DNA of 49,989 bases. Origin: Clostridia bacterium. GTDB lineage: Bacteria; Bacillota; Clostridia; Oscillospirales; Acutalibacteraceae. Positions within the stretch are counted from its first letter, which is position 1, and each line of letters opens with the position of its first letter. Below the pieces are notes generated by a model. It searched no databases, was not told where the DNA came from, and saw only the letters and a list, made by a program, of their open reading frames with translations. This document shows, piece by piece, positions 18,389 to 26,127 of this stretch. A program made the translations under genes and the position numbers. Location of the stretch: assembly GCA_017631955.1 (NCBI GenBank), contig JAGBSJ010000010.1, forward strand, positions 1 through 49,989, given 5' to 3'.

Positions 18389-19438
18389 GTGAAAGGCATG
18401 AAAATAGGTATTGATTTCGGTTCCAACTCTCTTAAAATCTATGCAGAAGGCAAAGGCGTGGTTGTTGATGAGCCGTCAATTGTTGCGGTTGAGGTTGAAT
18501 CTGGCAAACCTATTGCATTCGGTAAAGCTGCCGATTCAGTATATGGCAGAACAGTTGACGATATCAAAGTCGTTAAAGTAATCCGAAATGGCGTTATTTC
18601 TGACTTTGTTCTTGCTGAGAGAATGTTACGTTATTACTTACAAAGGGTATGTGGTAACAGAATTTATAAGCCAAATGTTATTGTTTCACTTTTGTCTGAT
18701 ATCTCTGCACTCGAAAAGAAAACATATCTTGACGCAATTACCCTTGCTGGTGCTGGAAGAGTTTGTATGATTGAAGGTATTCTGGCTTCTGCCTTTGGTT
18801 GTGGTGTAGCCCCTGATAAAATAGGTGGTCGAATGGTGCTTGATATTGGTCATCAAGTTACTGAATATGCAATTGTTTCAATGGGTGGTATTGCTGCAAG
18901 TGGAACAATAAGACGCGGTAGTGACGAAATTGATAAAGCAATTATTAAGCATCTTAAACGTGACCGAGATATTTTGATTGGTCCTCATACTGCAAGAGAA
19001 ATTAAATATAAAATATCGTCTGCACAAAAACGCGAATGTGAAACTGCATTAATGGTTTCAGGCAAGAGTAATCTTGACGAAATGCCAATTTCATTTGAGA
19101 TTACTTCAAACGAAGTGTACCCTTATGTTGATGAGCAAATTAATATGCTTGTTCGTGATATTCATTCTGGAATTTCAGAATTTTTACCAGAACTTTTAGC
19201 TGATGCTGCTGACCACGGAATTTTACTTTGTGGTGGTGGGGGACTGATTTTTGACATGGCTAAAAGAATAGAATCTGAATTAGATATAAGATGTAACATT
19301 ATAGATGAGCCACGACTCGCAAAAATAAGCGGACTTGGCGAGTTAATGATGAATGACCAGTTGTTAGAAAATAATGGTTACAGATTTATTTTCAAAGATG
19401 AAATCCGTGACAGAATAAGTAAATATGAAAAAATGTAA
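18389..19438 (+). CDS. Divergent MreB-like actin-fold protein
   Basis: 349 residues of the MreB branch of the actin/Hsp70 ATPase fold. Phosphate-1 loop GIDFGSNSLKIYAEGKG, an EPSIVAVE block, the SMGGIAASGTIRRGSDEIDKAII segment, and LCGGGGLIFDMAKRIE (adenosine loop) all align with MreB. The phosphate-2 loop reads LDIGHQVTEYAI where MreB has DIGGGTTE, so two glycines are replaced. Filament formation and ATP turnover are therefore uncertain. GTG at 18389 is chosen because a full AGGAGG (18375-18380) sits 8 bases upstream; the in-frame GTG at 18380 overlaps it. It is downstream of typA, not beside mreC/mreD. A cell-shape role is inference. Confidence 0.75.
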   Translation: MKGMKIGIDFGSNSLKIYAEGKGVVVDEPSIVAVEVESGKPIAFGKAADSVYGRTVDDIKVVKVIRNGVISDFVLAERMLRYYLQRVCGNRIYKPNVIVSLLSDISALEKKTYLDAITLAGAGRVCMIEGILASAFGCGVAPDKIGGRMVLDIGHQVTEYAIVSMGGIAASGTIRRGSDEIDKAIIKHLKRDRDILIGPHTAREIKYKISSAQKRECETALMVSGKSNLDEMPISFEITSNEVYPYVDEQINMLVRDIHSGISEFLPELLADAADHGILLCGGGGLIFDMAKRIESELDIRCNIIDEPRLAKISGLGELMMNDQLLENNGYRFIFKDEIRDRISKYEKM

Positions 19439-19462
19439 AAGCCACTCTAAGAGTGGCTTTTT
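19437..19462. terminator. Bidirectional terminator between the mreB-like gene and ldh
   Basis: Stem AAAAGCCACTC/GAGTGGCTTTT with a TAA loop and a further T; A-rich on the left and T-rich on the right, so usable by both convergent units. Confidence 0.9.
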
Positions 19463-19465
19463 ACT

Positions 19466-20428
19466 TTAGAATCCAATATCTTCTGCAGTTTTTTTCAAAA
19501 AGTTACAAGAGTCAATAAATGCATTTCTTTCGCTTTCTTTTAAGTCAAGAACAATAATTTCTTCTACACCATTTCTGCCAATTATTGCAGGTAATCCTGC
19601 ATATACTCCATCTATTCCATACTCACCATTTAGCATGACTGATACTGTTAATGCACTTTTTTCGTCACCGAAAATTGCTCTTACAATTCTTACTAGCGCC
19701 ATTCCAATACCATAATAGGTTGCGGATTTTGCACGAATAATTTCTTGTGCCGCTTCAGTAACATTTTTACTGATATTATATAAGTCTTCAAATTTGAATC
19801 TTCCGTTTGATGAATCCACTATGTCATATACTTTTTTTGTTGTTACGTACGCTTGTGACCAAGGAACAATTTCACTGTCACCATGTTCACCAATTACATA
19901 AGCATGGACATTTCTAGGGTCTATAGAAAAATAATCTCCAAGAAGATATCTGAGTCGTGCAGTATCTAAAGTTGTGCCGCTTCCTATAACTCTTTTTGGG
20001 TCAAATCCAGATAATTCAAGTGTAATTTTTGTCATAATATCGACTGGATTTGTTGCTACAAGGAATATTCCTTCAAAACCGCTTTTGATAATTGGGTCGA
20101 TAATTGATTTGAACACTTCGTAATTTCTTTTCAGCAGTGCAATTCGTCCTTCGCCATCTTTTTGTGCTACACCTGCGGCGATTACAACTATATCAGCATC
20201 GCAGCAATCACAGTATTCACCATCAAAAATCAACATATTTCTTTTAGCAAAAGGGAGTCCGTGATTCATATCCATTGCTTCGCCGTGTGCCTTTACTTTG
20301 TTTATGTCTATAAGCACAAGTTGGTCACACTCACCACTGTTCATCAGTGCATACGCGAAACTCATTCCAACAAATCCAGTGCCAACAAGAGCAATTTTTT
20401 TCAAATCCGTATTTTTCAAATTGTTCAT
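19466..20428 (-). CDS. ldh: L-lactate dehydrogenase (NAD-dependent)
   Basis: Reduces pyruvate to L-lactate, regenerating NAD in fermentation. 320 residues. NAD-binding GTGFVGMSFAYAL, an Asp after the second strand (VLIDIN, NAD rather than NADP), the coenzyme loop AQKDGEGR whose Gln and Arg favour pyruvate over oxaloacetate, ATNPVD, GSGTTLDTARLR, and the catalytic-His motif IGEHGDSEIVPWS are visible. The loop is slightly divergent from the common QKPGETR. The ATG at 20428 directly abuts AAAGG. An in-frame TTG three codons later (20419) has a better 8-base spacing, so the true start may be there. It follows asnB by 3 bases, probably one operon. Confidence 0.93.
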   Translation of the reverse strand: MNNLKNTDLKKIALVGTGFVGMSFAYALMNSGECDQLVLIDINKVKAHGEAMDMNHGLPFAKRNMLIFDGEYCDCCDADIVVIAAGVAQKDGEGRIALLKRNYEVFKSIIDPIIKSGFEGIFLVATNPVDIMTKITLELSGFDPKRVIGSGTTLDTARLRYLLGDYFSIDPRNVHAYVIGEHGDSEIVPWSQAYVTTKKVYDIVDSSNGRFKFEDLYNISKNVTEAAQEIIRAKSATYYGIGMALVRIVRAIFGDEKSALTVSVMLNGEYGIDGVYAGLPAIIGRNGVEEIIVLDLKESERNAFIDSCNFLKKTAEDIGF

Positions 20429-20431
20429 CCT

Positions 20432-22261
20432 TTATTTTATTATAATTTTATATTTCTTGAGCCAATAGTTAATTTGTATAAAGTAAGCAATCGTTTGTGG
20501 TGTTGTCATCAATTGCCCATACCACGGCTCGTGTTTTTCTGTTGTTATTAGTTTCTCTAATTCACTCTTTTTTATGAATTCAAAAATTGGCGATGTTGAG
20601 TCATTTATGACTTCCTTAAGCATATCTGAAACAATGCTAAGATATTCAGGATTATGAGTTTTAGGGTATGGACTCTTTTTACGCCATAGTACCTCATTAG
20701 GCAAAATACCTTTTACTGCTTCACGTAACAATCCTTTTTCATATGATTTATAGTCTTTATACTCCCAAGGTACGGAATATAAATATTCTGCAATTCGATA
20801 ATCACAGAAGGGCACACGGACTTCTAATGCATTATACATACTCATTCTGTCTTTTCTGTCAAGAAGAGTCTGCATAAACCAATCAAGATTTAGTTTCATC
20901 ATTTCTTTCATTCGTGATTCTATAGGTGAAATACCTTGAATTTTTGATGTGTTTATTAATGTGTCTTTGTATCTTGAATACACGTAGTTTTCCGCATCAG
21001 GAACTTTAATATCATCTCGTAGAAAAGATTTTCTGTATTGTGTTGATTGTGCCCATGGGAAGCCGTTTATTGCGCGTATATCTTTATCTCTGTACCAAGG
21101 GTATCCGCCAAAAATTTCATCAGCACATTCACCTGATAATGCAACTGTACAATGTTTTTTAATTTCTTTACAAAATAACAATAATGATGAATCTACATCG
21201 CTCATTCCAGGTAAATCACGGGCATCTACTGCTTGATATAATGCGTTCGCAAGGTCTTTGTTGTCAAGAGTAATCAAATGGTGTTCACAACCAAGATATT
21301 CAACCATTTTTTTGATGTATTCGGTATCGCTATTTGGTTGGAATTTGCTTGATTTAAAATACTTATCATTATCTTTGTATGTTACAGAAAAAGTCTTTAA
21401 TTTTTTATTTTGTTTATTAAAATGCGAATTAGCAATTGAAGAGATTATACTTGAATCAAGTCCGCCAGAAAGAAATGTGCCTACAGGAACATCAGAAACT
21501 AACTGTCTTGTAACAGAATCAATTACAAGTTCCCGAACTTTTTCAACTGTCTGTTCAAAACTATCTGTATGTTCACGGTCTTTTAATGTCCAGTATTTAA
21601 TAACTTTTATACCACTTTTTGAATAATAACCACAACTAGCGGGTTTTAACTCTTTTATGTTTTTGAACACACCACAACCGGGTGTACTTCCGGGACCTAA
21701 AAACATAATTTCAGCTATAGAATTTTCATCAATTTCAGGACTTACATATTTATGTTCTAATAATGCCTTAATTTCAGAGCCAAATATAAAAGAGTTGTTT
21801 ACTACTGTGTAAAAAAATGGCTTTACACCTATTCTATCACGTGCAAAGAATAATCTTTTTTCTGCGTTGTCCCAAACTGTAAAAGCAAATATTCCATTAA
21901 ACTTGTCAACACAGTTCTCTTTCCATTGAATATAAGATTTTAAAACTACTTCAGTGTCAGAATGTCCTAAAAATTTATGTCCACATTGAATTAATTCTTT
22001 TCTAATTTCTTCAGTGTTATATAACTCACCGTTATATACAAGTGTGTATTCTTTTTCACCATATTTTGCAGTCATAGGTTGTAATCCATTTTCAATATCA
22101 ACTACACAAAGTCGTGTATGAATAAGTGCGACATTATTGTTTATATATATGCCGTTCTGGTCAGGCCCACGTGGAGCAATTACTTTTTGCATTTTAAGGA
22201 ATGAGTCCTTGTTTTCTATTATCGAGTTTGTAAATGACACTTCTCCTGCAATTCCACACAT
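20432..22261 (-). CDS. asnB: Asparagine synthetase (glutamine-hydrolysing)
   Basis: Makes asparagine from aspartate, ATP and glutamine. 609 residues. The N-terminal class II amidotransferase domain begins MCGIAG with Cys2 as nucleophile and shows APRGPDQNG and YNGELYN. The synthetase domain has the ATP pyrophosphatase loop FLSGGLDSSIISS and SGECADEIFGGYPWY. RMSMYNALEVRVPFCD is a typical AsnB block. GAGGTG precedes the ATG. ldh lies 3 bases downstream on the same strand. The divergent neighbour is a GH28-like gene. Some members of this family amidate cell-wall or natural-product substrates, but nothing nearby suggests that here. Confidence 0.93.
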   Translation of the reverse strand: MCGIAGEVSFTNSIIENKDSFLKMQKVIAPRGPDQNGIYINNNVALIHTRLCVVDIENGLQPMTAKYGEKEYTLVYNGELYNTEEIRKELIQCGHKFLGHSDTEVVLKSYIQWKENCVDKFNGIFAFTVWDNAEKRLFFARDRIGVKPFFYTVVNNSFIFGSEIKALLEHKYVSPEIDENSIAEIMFLGPGSTPGCGVFKNIKELKPASCGYYSKSGIKVIKYWTLKDREHTDSFEQTVEKVRELVIDSVTRQLVSDVPVGTFLSGGLDSSIISSIANSHFNKQNKKLKTFSVTYKDNDKYFKSSKFQPNSDTEYIKKMVEYLGCEHHLITLDNKDLANALYQAVDARDLPGMSDVDSSLLLFCKEIKKHCTVALSGECADEIFGGYPWYRDKDIRAINGFPWAQSTQYRKSFLRDDIKVPDAENYVYSRYKDTLINTSKIQGISPIESRMKEMMKLNLDWFMQTLLDRKDRMSMYNALEVRVPFCDYRIAEYLYSVPWEYKDYKSYEKGLLREAVKGILPNEVLWRKKSPYPKTHNPEYLSIVSDMLKEVINDSTSPIFEFIKKSELEKLITTEKHEPWYGQLMTTPQTIAYFIQINYWLKKYKIIIK

Positions 22262-22376
22262 AAAATCACCTCAAAATTAATGCTTCATAATAGAATATGA
22301 ATTTCAATATAAAAAATACTTGATTAATCTTTAATTTTGAAAAATATTATGCTAAAATACCTTTTGAGGTGATAAT

Positions 22377-23903
22377 GTGTCACGAATTTTAAATCATATT
22401 GGTTCATTTTTTCCAAAACTTCAAAAAGATTTCAAAATCTATGATGGTGAAGTCTTTTCTGATATATATGACGGGGATTTTTTCACTGAGATTCCTTATT
22501 CTAAATATTTAAATACCCATGTACAAATACCATTAGATGATGCGGTGTTTATCCGTGATTTTGGTGCGAGACCTAATTATGCTAATAATTCGATTTATAT
22601 TAACAGTGCAATTGAAATGTGTAGTAATAATGGCGGTGGCATAGTTGTAGTTGATGGTGGTGCTTATGTAAGCGGTACTGTATATCTAAAAAGCAACGTA
22701 GTGTTGTATATCGAAAAAGATTCTTCTATTGTGGCCTCGCATAATACTGATGATTATACTGAAAATGCCTTGATATATGCAGATAATTGTGAGTATATTG
22801 GTATTATTGGTCCCGGTAAAGTCTGCGGTGAAGGAAACTTTTTCTCTTTAGCACCTCATTTACCGCCAAAAACTAATCCATTCGCTAAAACTCTTGATGT
22901 GTGGGATTTGCGTCAAGAATACAGAAAAAGAATTCGTTTTCCTCATAAAAGCAAATATGGTTATTTAGTATTATTGAAGAATTGCAACAGAATCAAACTT
23001 TACAACTTAGTACTTGAAAACGCTGCGATGTGGACTGTTAATGTTAACTCTTCTAATGATGTTAATATTTCAAATGTAGTTATCAATAACAACCGTCATG
23101 TAGCAAATACTGATGGAATTGATATTTGTGGCTCGTCAAATGTAATTATTAAAAATTGTTTTATTTCTACCGCAGATGATGGTATAGCACTTAAAAATAA
23201 CATGAGTGTTGCTACATCTGGTGATGATGGACTTAGAATAAAGAATAATCTTGATGTTGCTTGTAAGCGTGGAATGAGCAATATTTACATTCACGATTGT
23301 GAGGTTATTTCTTGTACAAATGCATTCAAAATCGGTACAGAAACTTCTTTAGATATAAGTGACGTTACAGTTGAGAATTGTAAATTCTATCTTACAGACA
23401 TTTACCCTGCAGGGGTAAGCGGAATATCTATAGAATCTTGTGATGGTGCAAAAGTTAATAATGTAAATATTTCAAACATTGAGATGGATTCAATGGCTTG
23501 TCCGTTGTTCATTCGACTTTGTAATCGTAATGGTGACAATAAGCCGGAATTAGATGGCAGGGGAGAAATTGCTAACATTTTCATTAAAAATATTAAGGCA
23601 GAAAACATTGAAATACCGATTATGATTATGGGAATTCCTAATCAGAAAATTTATGATGTAAGTCTTAAAAATTTTGATTTAAGATATGCCAATGGTAAGG
23701 ATTATTTTGATTTCAGATTTAAGATTCCTGAACAAGAAAAAGAATACCCCGAATGCAATCGTTTTAGAAACATAAATGCATACGGAGTATTTGTAAGACA
23801 TGCAAAAAATATCAGTTTAGAAAATATTAACATTCAACCGCGAGAAAAAACATATCGCAAATTTAAGAAAATAATTGATTGCGAAAACTTCAGTATTAAA
23901 TAA
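22377..23903 (+). CDS. GH28-like (polygalacturonase-type) beta-helix protein
   Basis: 508 residues with no signal peptide, so intracellular. From about residue 57 (FIRDFGARP) it follows the pectate-lyase-fold layout of GH28. Catalytic aspartates match the family: NTDGIDI (Asp246) and ADDGIALK (Asp267, Asp268). The usual GHG-containing histidine motif is not visible; the corresponding stretch reads CTNAFKIGTET. An extra segment with SGDDGLRIKN follows the DD motif. Members of this type act on (unsaturated) oligogalacturonides or other oligosaccharides; the substrate is unknown and activity uncertain because of the missing His. GTG start with GAGG 7 bases upstream. An acetyltransferase gene follows by 10 bases. 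Confidence 0.82.
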   Translation: MSRILNHIGSFFPKLQKDFKIYDGEVFSDIYDGDFFTEIPYSKYLNTHVQIPLDDAVFIRDFGARPNYANNSIYINSAIEMCSNNGGGIVVVDGGAYVSGTVYLKSNVVLYIEKDSSIVASHNTDDYTENALIYADNCEYIGIIGPGKVCGEGNFFSLAPHLPPKTNPFAKTLDVWDLRQEYRKRIRFPHKSKYGYLVLLKNCNRIKLYNLVLENAAMWTVNVNSSNDVNISNVVINNNRHVANTDGIDICGSSNVIIKNCFISTADDGIALKNNMSVATSGDDGLRIKNNLDVACKRGMSNIYIHDCEVISCTNAFKIGTETSLDISDVTVENCKFYLTDIYPAGVSGISIESCDGAKVNNVNISNIEMDSMACPLFIRLCNRNGDNKPELDGRGEIANIFIKNIKAENIEIPIMIMGIPNQKIYDVSLKNFDLRYANGKDYFDFRFKIPEQEKEYPECNRFRNINAYGVFVRHAKNISLENINIQPREKTYRKFKKIIDCENFSIK

Positions 23904-23913
23904 GGAGAAATTT

Positions 23914-24516
23914 ATGGACATTCGCGAAAAAATGCATAGCGGAGATTTGTATCTTTCAATGGATGAAGATTTATTTAACGAACAGCTTACATATCTCGAT
24001 AAGTTATATGACTTTAATGCAACAAGACCGTCAGAACTCCCCAAAAGAACAAAAATGCTTAAAAATATGTTTGCAGAAATAGGTGAGGACTGCTATATAG
24101 AACCACCATTACACGCAAATTGGGCAGGACGGTTTGTTCAATTTGGTAAAGGGGTTTATGCTAATTTCAATTTAAATCTTGTTGATGATACTCATATTTA
24201 TGTTGGCGATTATACAATGCTTGGTCCTAATGTTGTTTTAGCAACTGCTGGTCATCCAATTTTACCTGAACTCAGACCACTTGCTTATCAGTATAATATG
24301 CCTGTGCATATCGGTAAAAACTGTTGGCTTGGTGCAGGAGTTATCGTTTTACCGGGTGTAACAATCGGTGATAACACTGTAATTGGCGCTGGTAGTATTG
24401 TAACAAAAGATATTCCCGCAAATGTAGTAGCAGTTGGTAACCCTTGCAGAGTATTACGCGAAATCAATGAGCACGATAGAGAATATTACTTTAAAGACAG
24501 AAAGATTGAATTATGA
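23914..24516 (+). CDS. Maltose/galactoside O-acetyltransferase family protein (left-handed beta-helix)
   Basis: Acetyl-CoA-dependent sugar O-acetyltransferase of the Maa/LacA/NodL group, 200 residues. N-terminal helical region, then the hexapeptide-repeat beta-helix (GKGVYANFNLNLVDD, IGKNCWLGAGVIVLPGVTIGDNTVIGAGS). The catalytic His lies in LATAGHPI, and the C-terminal NPCRVLREI is typical. AAGGAG precedes the ATG at 23914; a longer in-frame form would overlap the upstream gene and contain that site. It probably shares a transcript with the GH28-like gene, suggesting modification or detoxification of sugars released by that enzyme (inference). A strong terminator follows. Confidence 0.9.
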   Translation: MDIREKMHSGDLYLSMDEDLFNEQLTYLDKLYDFNATRPSELPKRTKMLKNMFAEIGEDCYIEPPLHANWAGRFVQFGKGVYANFNLNLVDDTHIYVGDYTMLGPNVVLATAGHPILPELRPLAYQYNMPVHIGKNCWLGAGVIVLPGVTIGDNTVIGAGSIVTKDIPANVVAVGNPCRVLREINEHDREYYFKDRKIEL

Positions 24517-24517
24517 T

Positions 24518-24552
24518 AAAACAAGCACACCTGATTGGTGTGCTTGTTTTAT
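24518..24552. terminator. Strong bidirectional terminator between the acetyltransferase gene and trmO
   Basis: Perfect 14-bp stem AAAACAAGCACACC/GGTGTGCTTGTTTT with a 5-base TGATT loop; A/T tracts on both sides serve the two convergent genes. Confidence 0.92.
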
Positions 24553-24563
24553 TTAGTTTAATA

Positions 24564-25244
24564 TTATTTTATTTCAACTATTTCAAGTTCATTGCCATCG
24601 ACCTTGAATTTAACTTGTAAATCACCATAACTCATACCGTAAATTCTATCTTTATCGTTTTGGTATGAAGGTCGTGGGTCATGCTTTAATGTTTCAAGTA
24701 ATCCATCAGCTAAATCAAATGGGATTTTACTTAATATTTCATCACTACATTTTACTTCAAGCAAACCGTTTACATCATCTAATGCAAATCCGTTTGACGC
24801 ATCAGGTCGACTGTCTGTATATGGTAAATATGGTTTAATGTCAATAATAGGTGTACCGTTCATTAAATCTGCACCTGAAACAAAAATGGATTTACCTTCT
24901 TTGTAGTTAAACTCTGTTTGGATTAACTTTACACTAGATATTCCTATTCTGTTTGGTCTGAACGGCGAGCGAGATGCAAATACACCTACACGCTTATTTC
25001 CTCCAAGTTTTGGTGGTCTTACTGTTGCCTTAATTTCTTTTTTATCTATTTCAGAAAAATACCAAATTAACCATAAGTGAGTGAATTTTTCAATTTCTCT
25101 AAAAAAATCGGGGTCTTGATAATCCTCTACAAAAGTAATTTTTGAAACAACGTTTTCCGTAAGTCCGCTTTGTCGCGGAATACCAAATTTTTCTTTATAA
25201 TCATTTTCTATGTAGCCGATTGGTTCAATTGTTATTCTTCCCAT
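24564..25244 (-). CDS. trmO: tRNA (adenine(37)-N6)-methyltransferase TrmO (TsaA/YaeB family)
   Basis: SAM-dependent enzyme that methylates t6A37 of tRNA-Thr(GGU) to m6t6A in characterised members. 226 residues with the family beta-barrel core: IEPIGYIENDY at the N-terminus, FTHLWLIWYFSE, VGVFASRSPFRPNRIGIS and GADLMNGTPIIDIKPYLPYTDS. The C-terminal extension with DPRPSYQNDKDRIYGMSY is also seen in the bacterial enzyme. GAGGTG precedes the ATG. It is a single gene, divergent from rubrerythrin, with its own promoter at 25263-25291. Confidence 0.93.
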   Translation of the reverse strand: MGRITIEPIGYIENDYKEKFGIPRQSGLTENVVSKITFVEDYQDPDFFREIEKFTHLWLIWYFSEIDKKEIKATVRPPKLGGNKRVGVFASRSPFRPNRIGISSVKLIQTEFNYKEGKSIFVSGADLMNGTPIIDIKPYLPYTDSRPDASNGFALDDVNGLLEVKCSDEILSKIPFDLADGLLETLKHDPRPSYQNDKDRIYGMSYGDLQVKFKVDGNELEIVEIK

Positions 25245-25262
25245 ATTTTACACCTCGTAATT

Positions 25263-25291
25263 ATTATAACTTATTTTAAAAATTTTTTCTA
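25263..25291 (-). promoter_or_regulatory. Probable promoter of trmO
   Basis: Minus-strand TAGAAA (25291-25286), 17-base spacer, perfect TATAAT (25268-25263). Its -35 lies 6 bases from the -35 of the divergent rubrerythrin promoter. Confidence 0.6.
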
Positions 25292-25297
25292 GTATTG

Positions 25298-25326
25298 TTG
25301 TATTTTTTTGAAAAATATGGTAAAAT
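25298..25326 (+). promoter_or_regulatory. Probable promoter of rubrerythrin
   Basis: TTGTAT (25298-25303), 17-base spacer ending TGG (extended -10), TAAAAT (25321-25326). Confidence 0.6.
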
Positions 25327-25357
25327 AATATTATAAATTAATCAAGGAGTGATTTTA

Positions 25358-25897
25358 ATGGAACTTAAAGGTTCAAGAACAGAAGCAAATCTCATGACTG
25401 CTTTTGCAGGTGAGTCACAGGCAAGAAACAAATATTCATATTATGCATCTAAAGCTAAAAAAGATGGATATGTACAAATAGCACAGATTTTTGAAGAAAC
25501 AGCTAATAATGAAAAAGAACACGCAAAAATTTGGTTTAAACTTCTTCATGATGGCGGTATTCCTACAACTGTTGAAAACCTTAAAGACGCTGCAGAAGGC
25601 GAAAATTATGAATGGACAGAAATGTACGCTGAATTTGCAGTAGTTGCAAAAGAAGAGGGCTTTGACCATATTGCTGCACTCTTTGAAATGGTTGCTAAAA
25701 TTGAAAAAGAGCATGAAGAAAGATATAAAAAGTTACTTGCTAACATTGACGGTGGCGTAGTATTCTCAAAAGACAATGATATTGTTTGGATTTGCTCAAA
25801 CTGTGGTCATGTTCATATTGGTAAAAAAGCACCTGAAATGTGCCCCGTATGTGCTCATCCACAGGCATATTTTATGGAAAAAGCAAATAACTATTAA
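25358..25897 (+). CDS. rbr: Rubrerythrin
   Basis: Diiron peroxidase of anaerobes that reduces hydrogen peroxide using electrons from rubredoxin/NADH systems. 179 residues. The ferritin-like four-helix domain carries the metal-ligand motifs ([44 protein letters not shown]). The C-terminal rubredoxin-like domain has two CxxC knuckles in [10 protein letters not shown] and CPVCAHP. The ATG at 25358 has AAGGAG upstream; the in-frame GTG at 25349 overlaps that site and is rejected. It is a single gene with promoter and terminator, as usual for oxidative-stress rubrerythrins. I did not find a clear PerR box. Confidence 0.97.
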   Translation: MELKGSRTEANLMTAFAGESQARNKYSYYASKAKKDGYVQIAQIFEETANNEKEHAKIWFKLLHDGGIPTTVENLKDAAEGENYEWTEMYAEFAVVAKEEGFDHIAALFEMVAKIEKEHEERYKKLLANIDGGVVFSKDNDIVWICSNCGHVHIGKKAPEMCPVCAHPQAYFMEKANNY

Positions 25898-25904
25898 TTT
25901 CAAC

Positions 25905-25936
25905 AAAAAGTGGGGTAGAAATACTCCACTTTTTTC
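25905..25936 (+). terminator. Terminator of rubrerythrin
   Basis: 13-bp stem AAAAAGTGGGGTA/TACTCCACTTTTT (one G-U pair) closed by a GAAA tetraloop, then T residues. Confidence 0.88.
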
Positions 25937-26005
25937 TGGTATCGAGCATTTGATTTTTTTACATAAAAAAATGGGATTATTAATCATATTATTGCCGATT
26001 TTTTG

Positions 26006-26035
26006 TTGACAAGTTTATTTGCTCTATGATATAAT
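26006..26035 (+). promoter_or_regulatory. Promoter of the pyrimidine operon
   Basis: Perfect TTGACA (26006-26011) and perfect TATAAT (26030-26035) with an 18-base spacer. The leader RNA should begin near 26041 and be about 85 bases long before pyrC. Confidence 0.85.
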
Positions 26036-26046
26036 TACAAAGGTTA

Positions 26047-26094
26047 GTGCCTAATATTTGCTGTGCAATCTACCCGTCTTGCTATTATCATTGA
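26047..26094 (+). CDS. Possible 15-residue leader peptide of the pyr operon
   Basis: A GTG-initiated reading frame (MPNICCAIYPSCYYH, then TGA) starts within about 10 bases of the predicted transcript 5' end, preceded by AAAGG at a short 3-base spacing. Its last codons cover the 5' arm and loop of the intrinsic terminator, and the TGA ends on the first base of the 3' arm. A ribosome following RNA polymerase closely would therefore block terminator folding, as in the E. coli pyrBI leader. The weak start codon and tight ribosome-site spacing keep confidence low. Confidence 0.35.
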   Translation: MPNICCAIYPSCYYH

Positions 26095-26108
26095 GCAAGA
26101 CCTTTTTT
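26076..26108 (+). terminator. Leader terminator (attenuator) of the pyr operon
   Basis: Perfect 8-bp stem GTCTTGCT/AGCAAGAC with a 10-base loop, then C and six T. It lies between the promoter and pyrC, so it must be read through for operon expression. This makes it a probable attenuator. Confidence 0.8.
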
Positions 26109-26127
26109 AAGCAGAAAGGAGAACGTT

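Noticed and set aside
22330-22358. Promoter of the GH28-like gene with TGCTAAAAT as extended -10
   Set aside because: The -10 is plausible, but no acceptable -35 at 16-18 bases could be seen, so it is not listed as a feature.
26041-26110. PyrR-binding anti-antiterminator in the pyr leader
   Set aside because: I could not find the conserved PyrR-binding loop sequence or an alternative pairing for the terminator arm; the short leader fits ribosome-coupled attenuation better.
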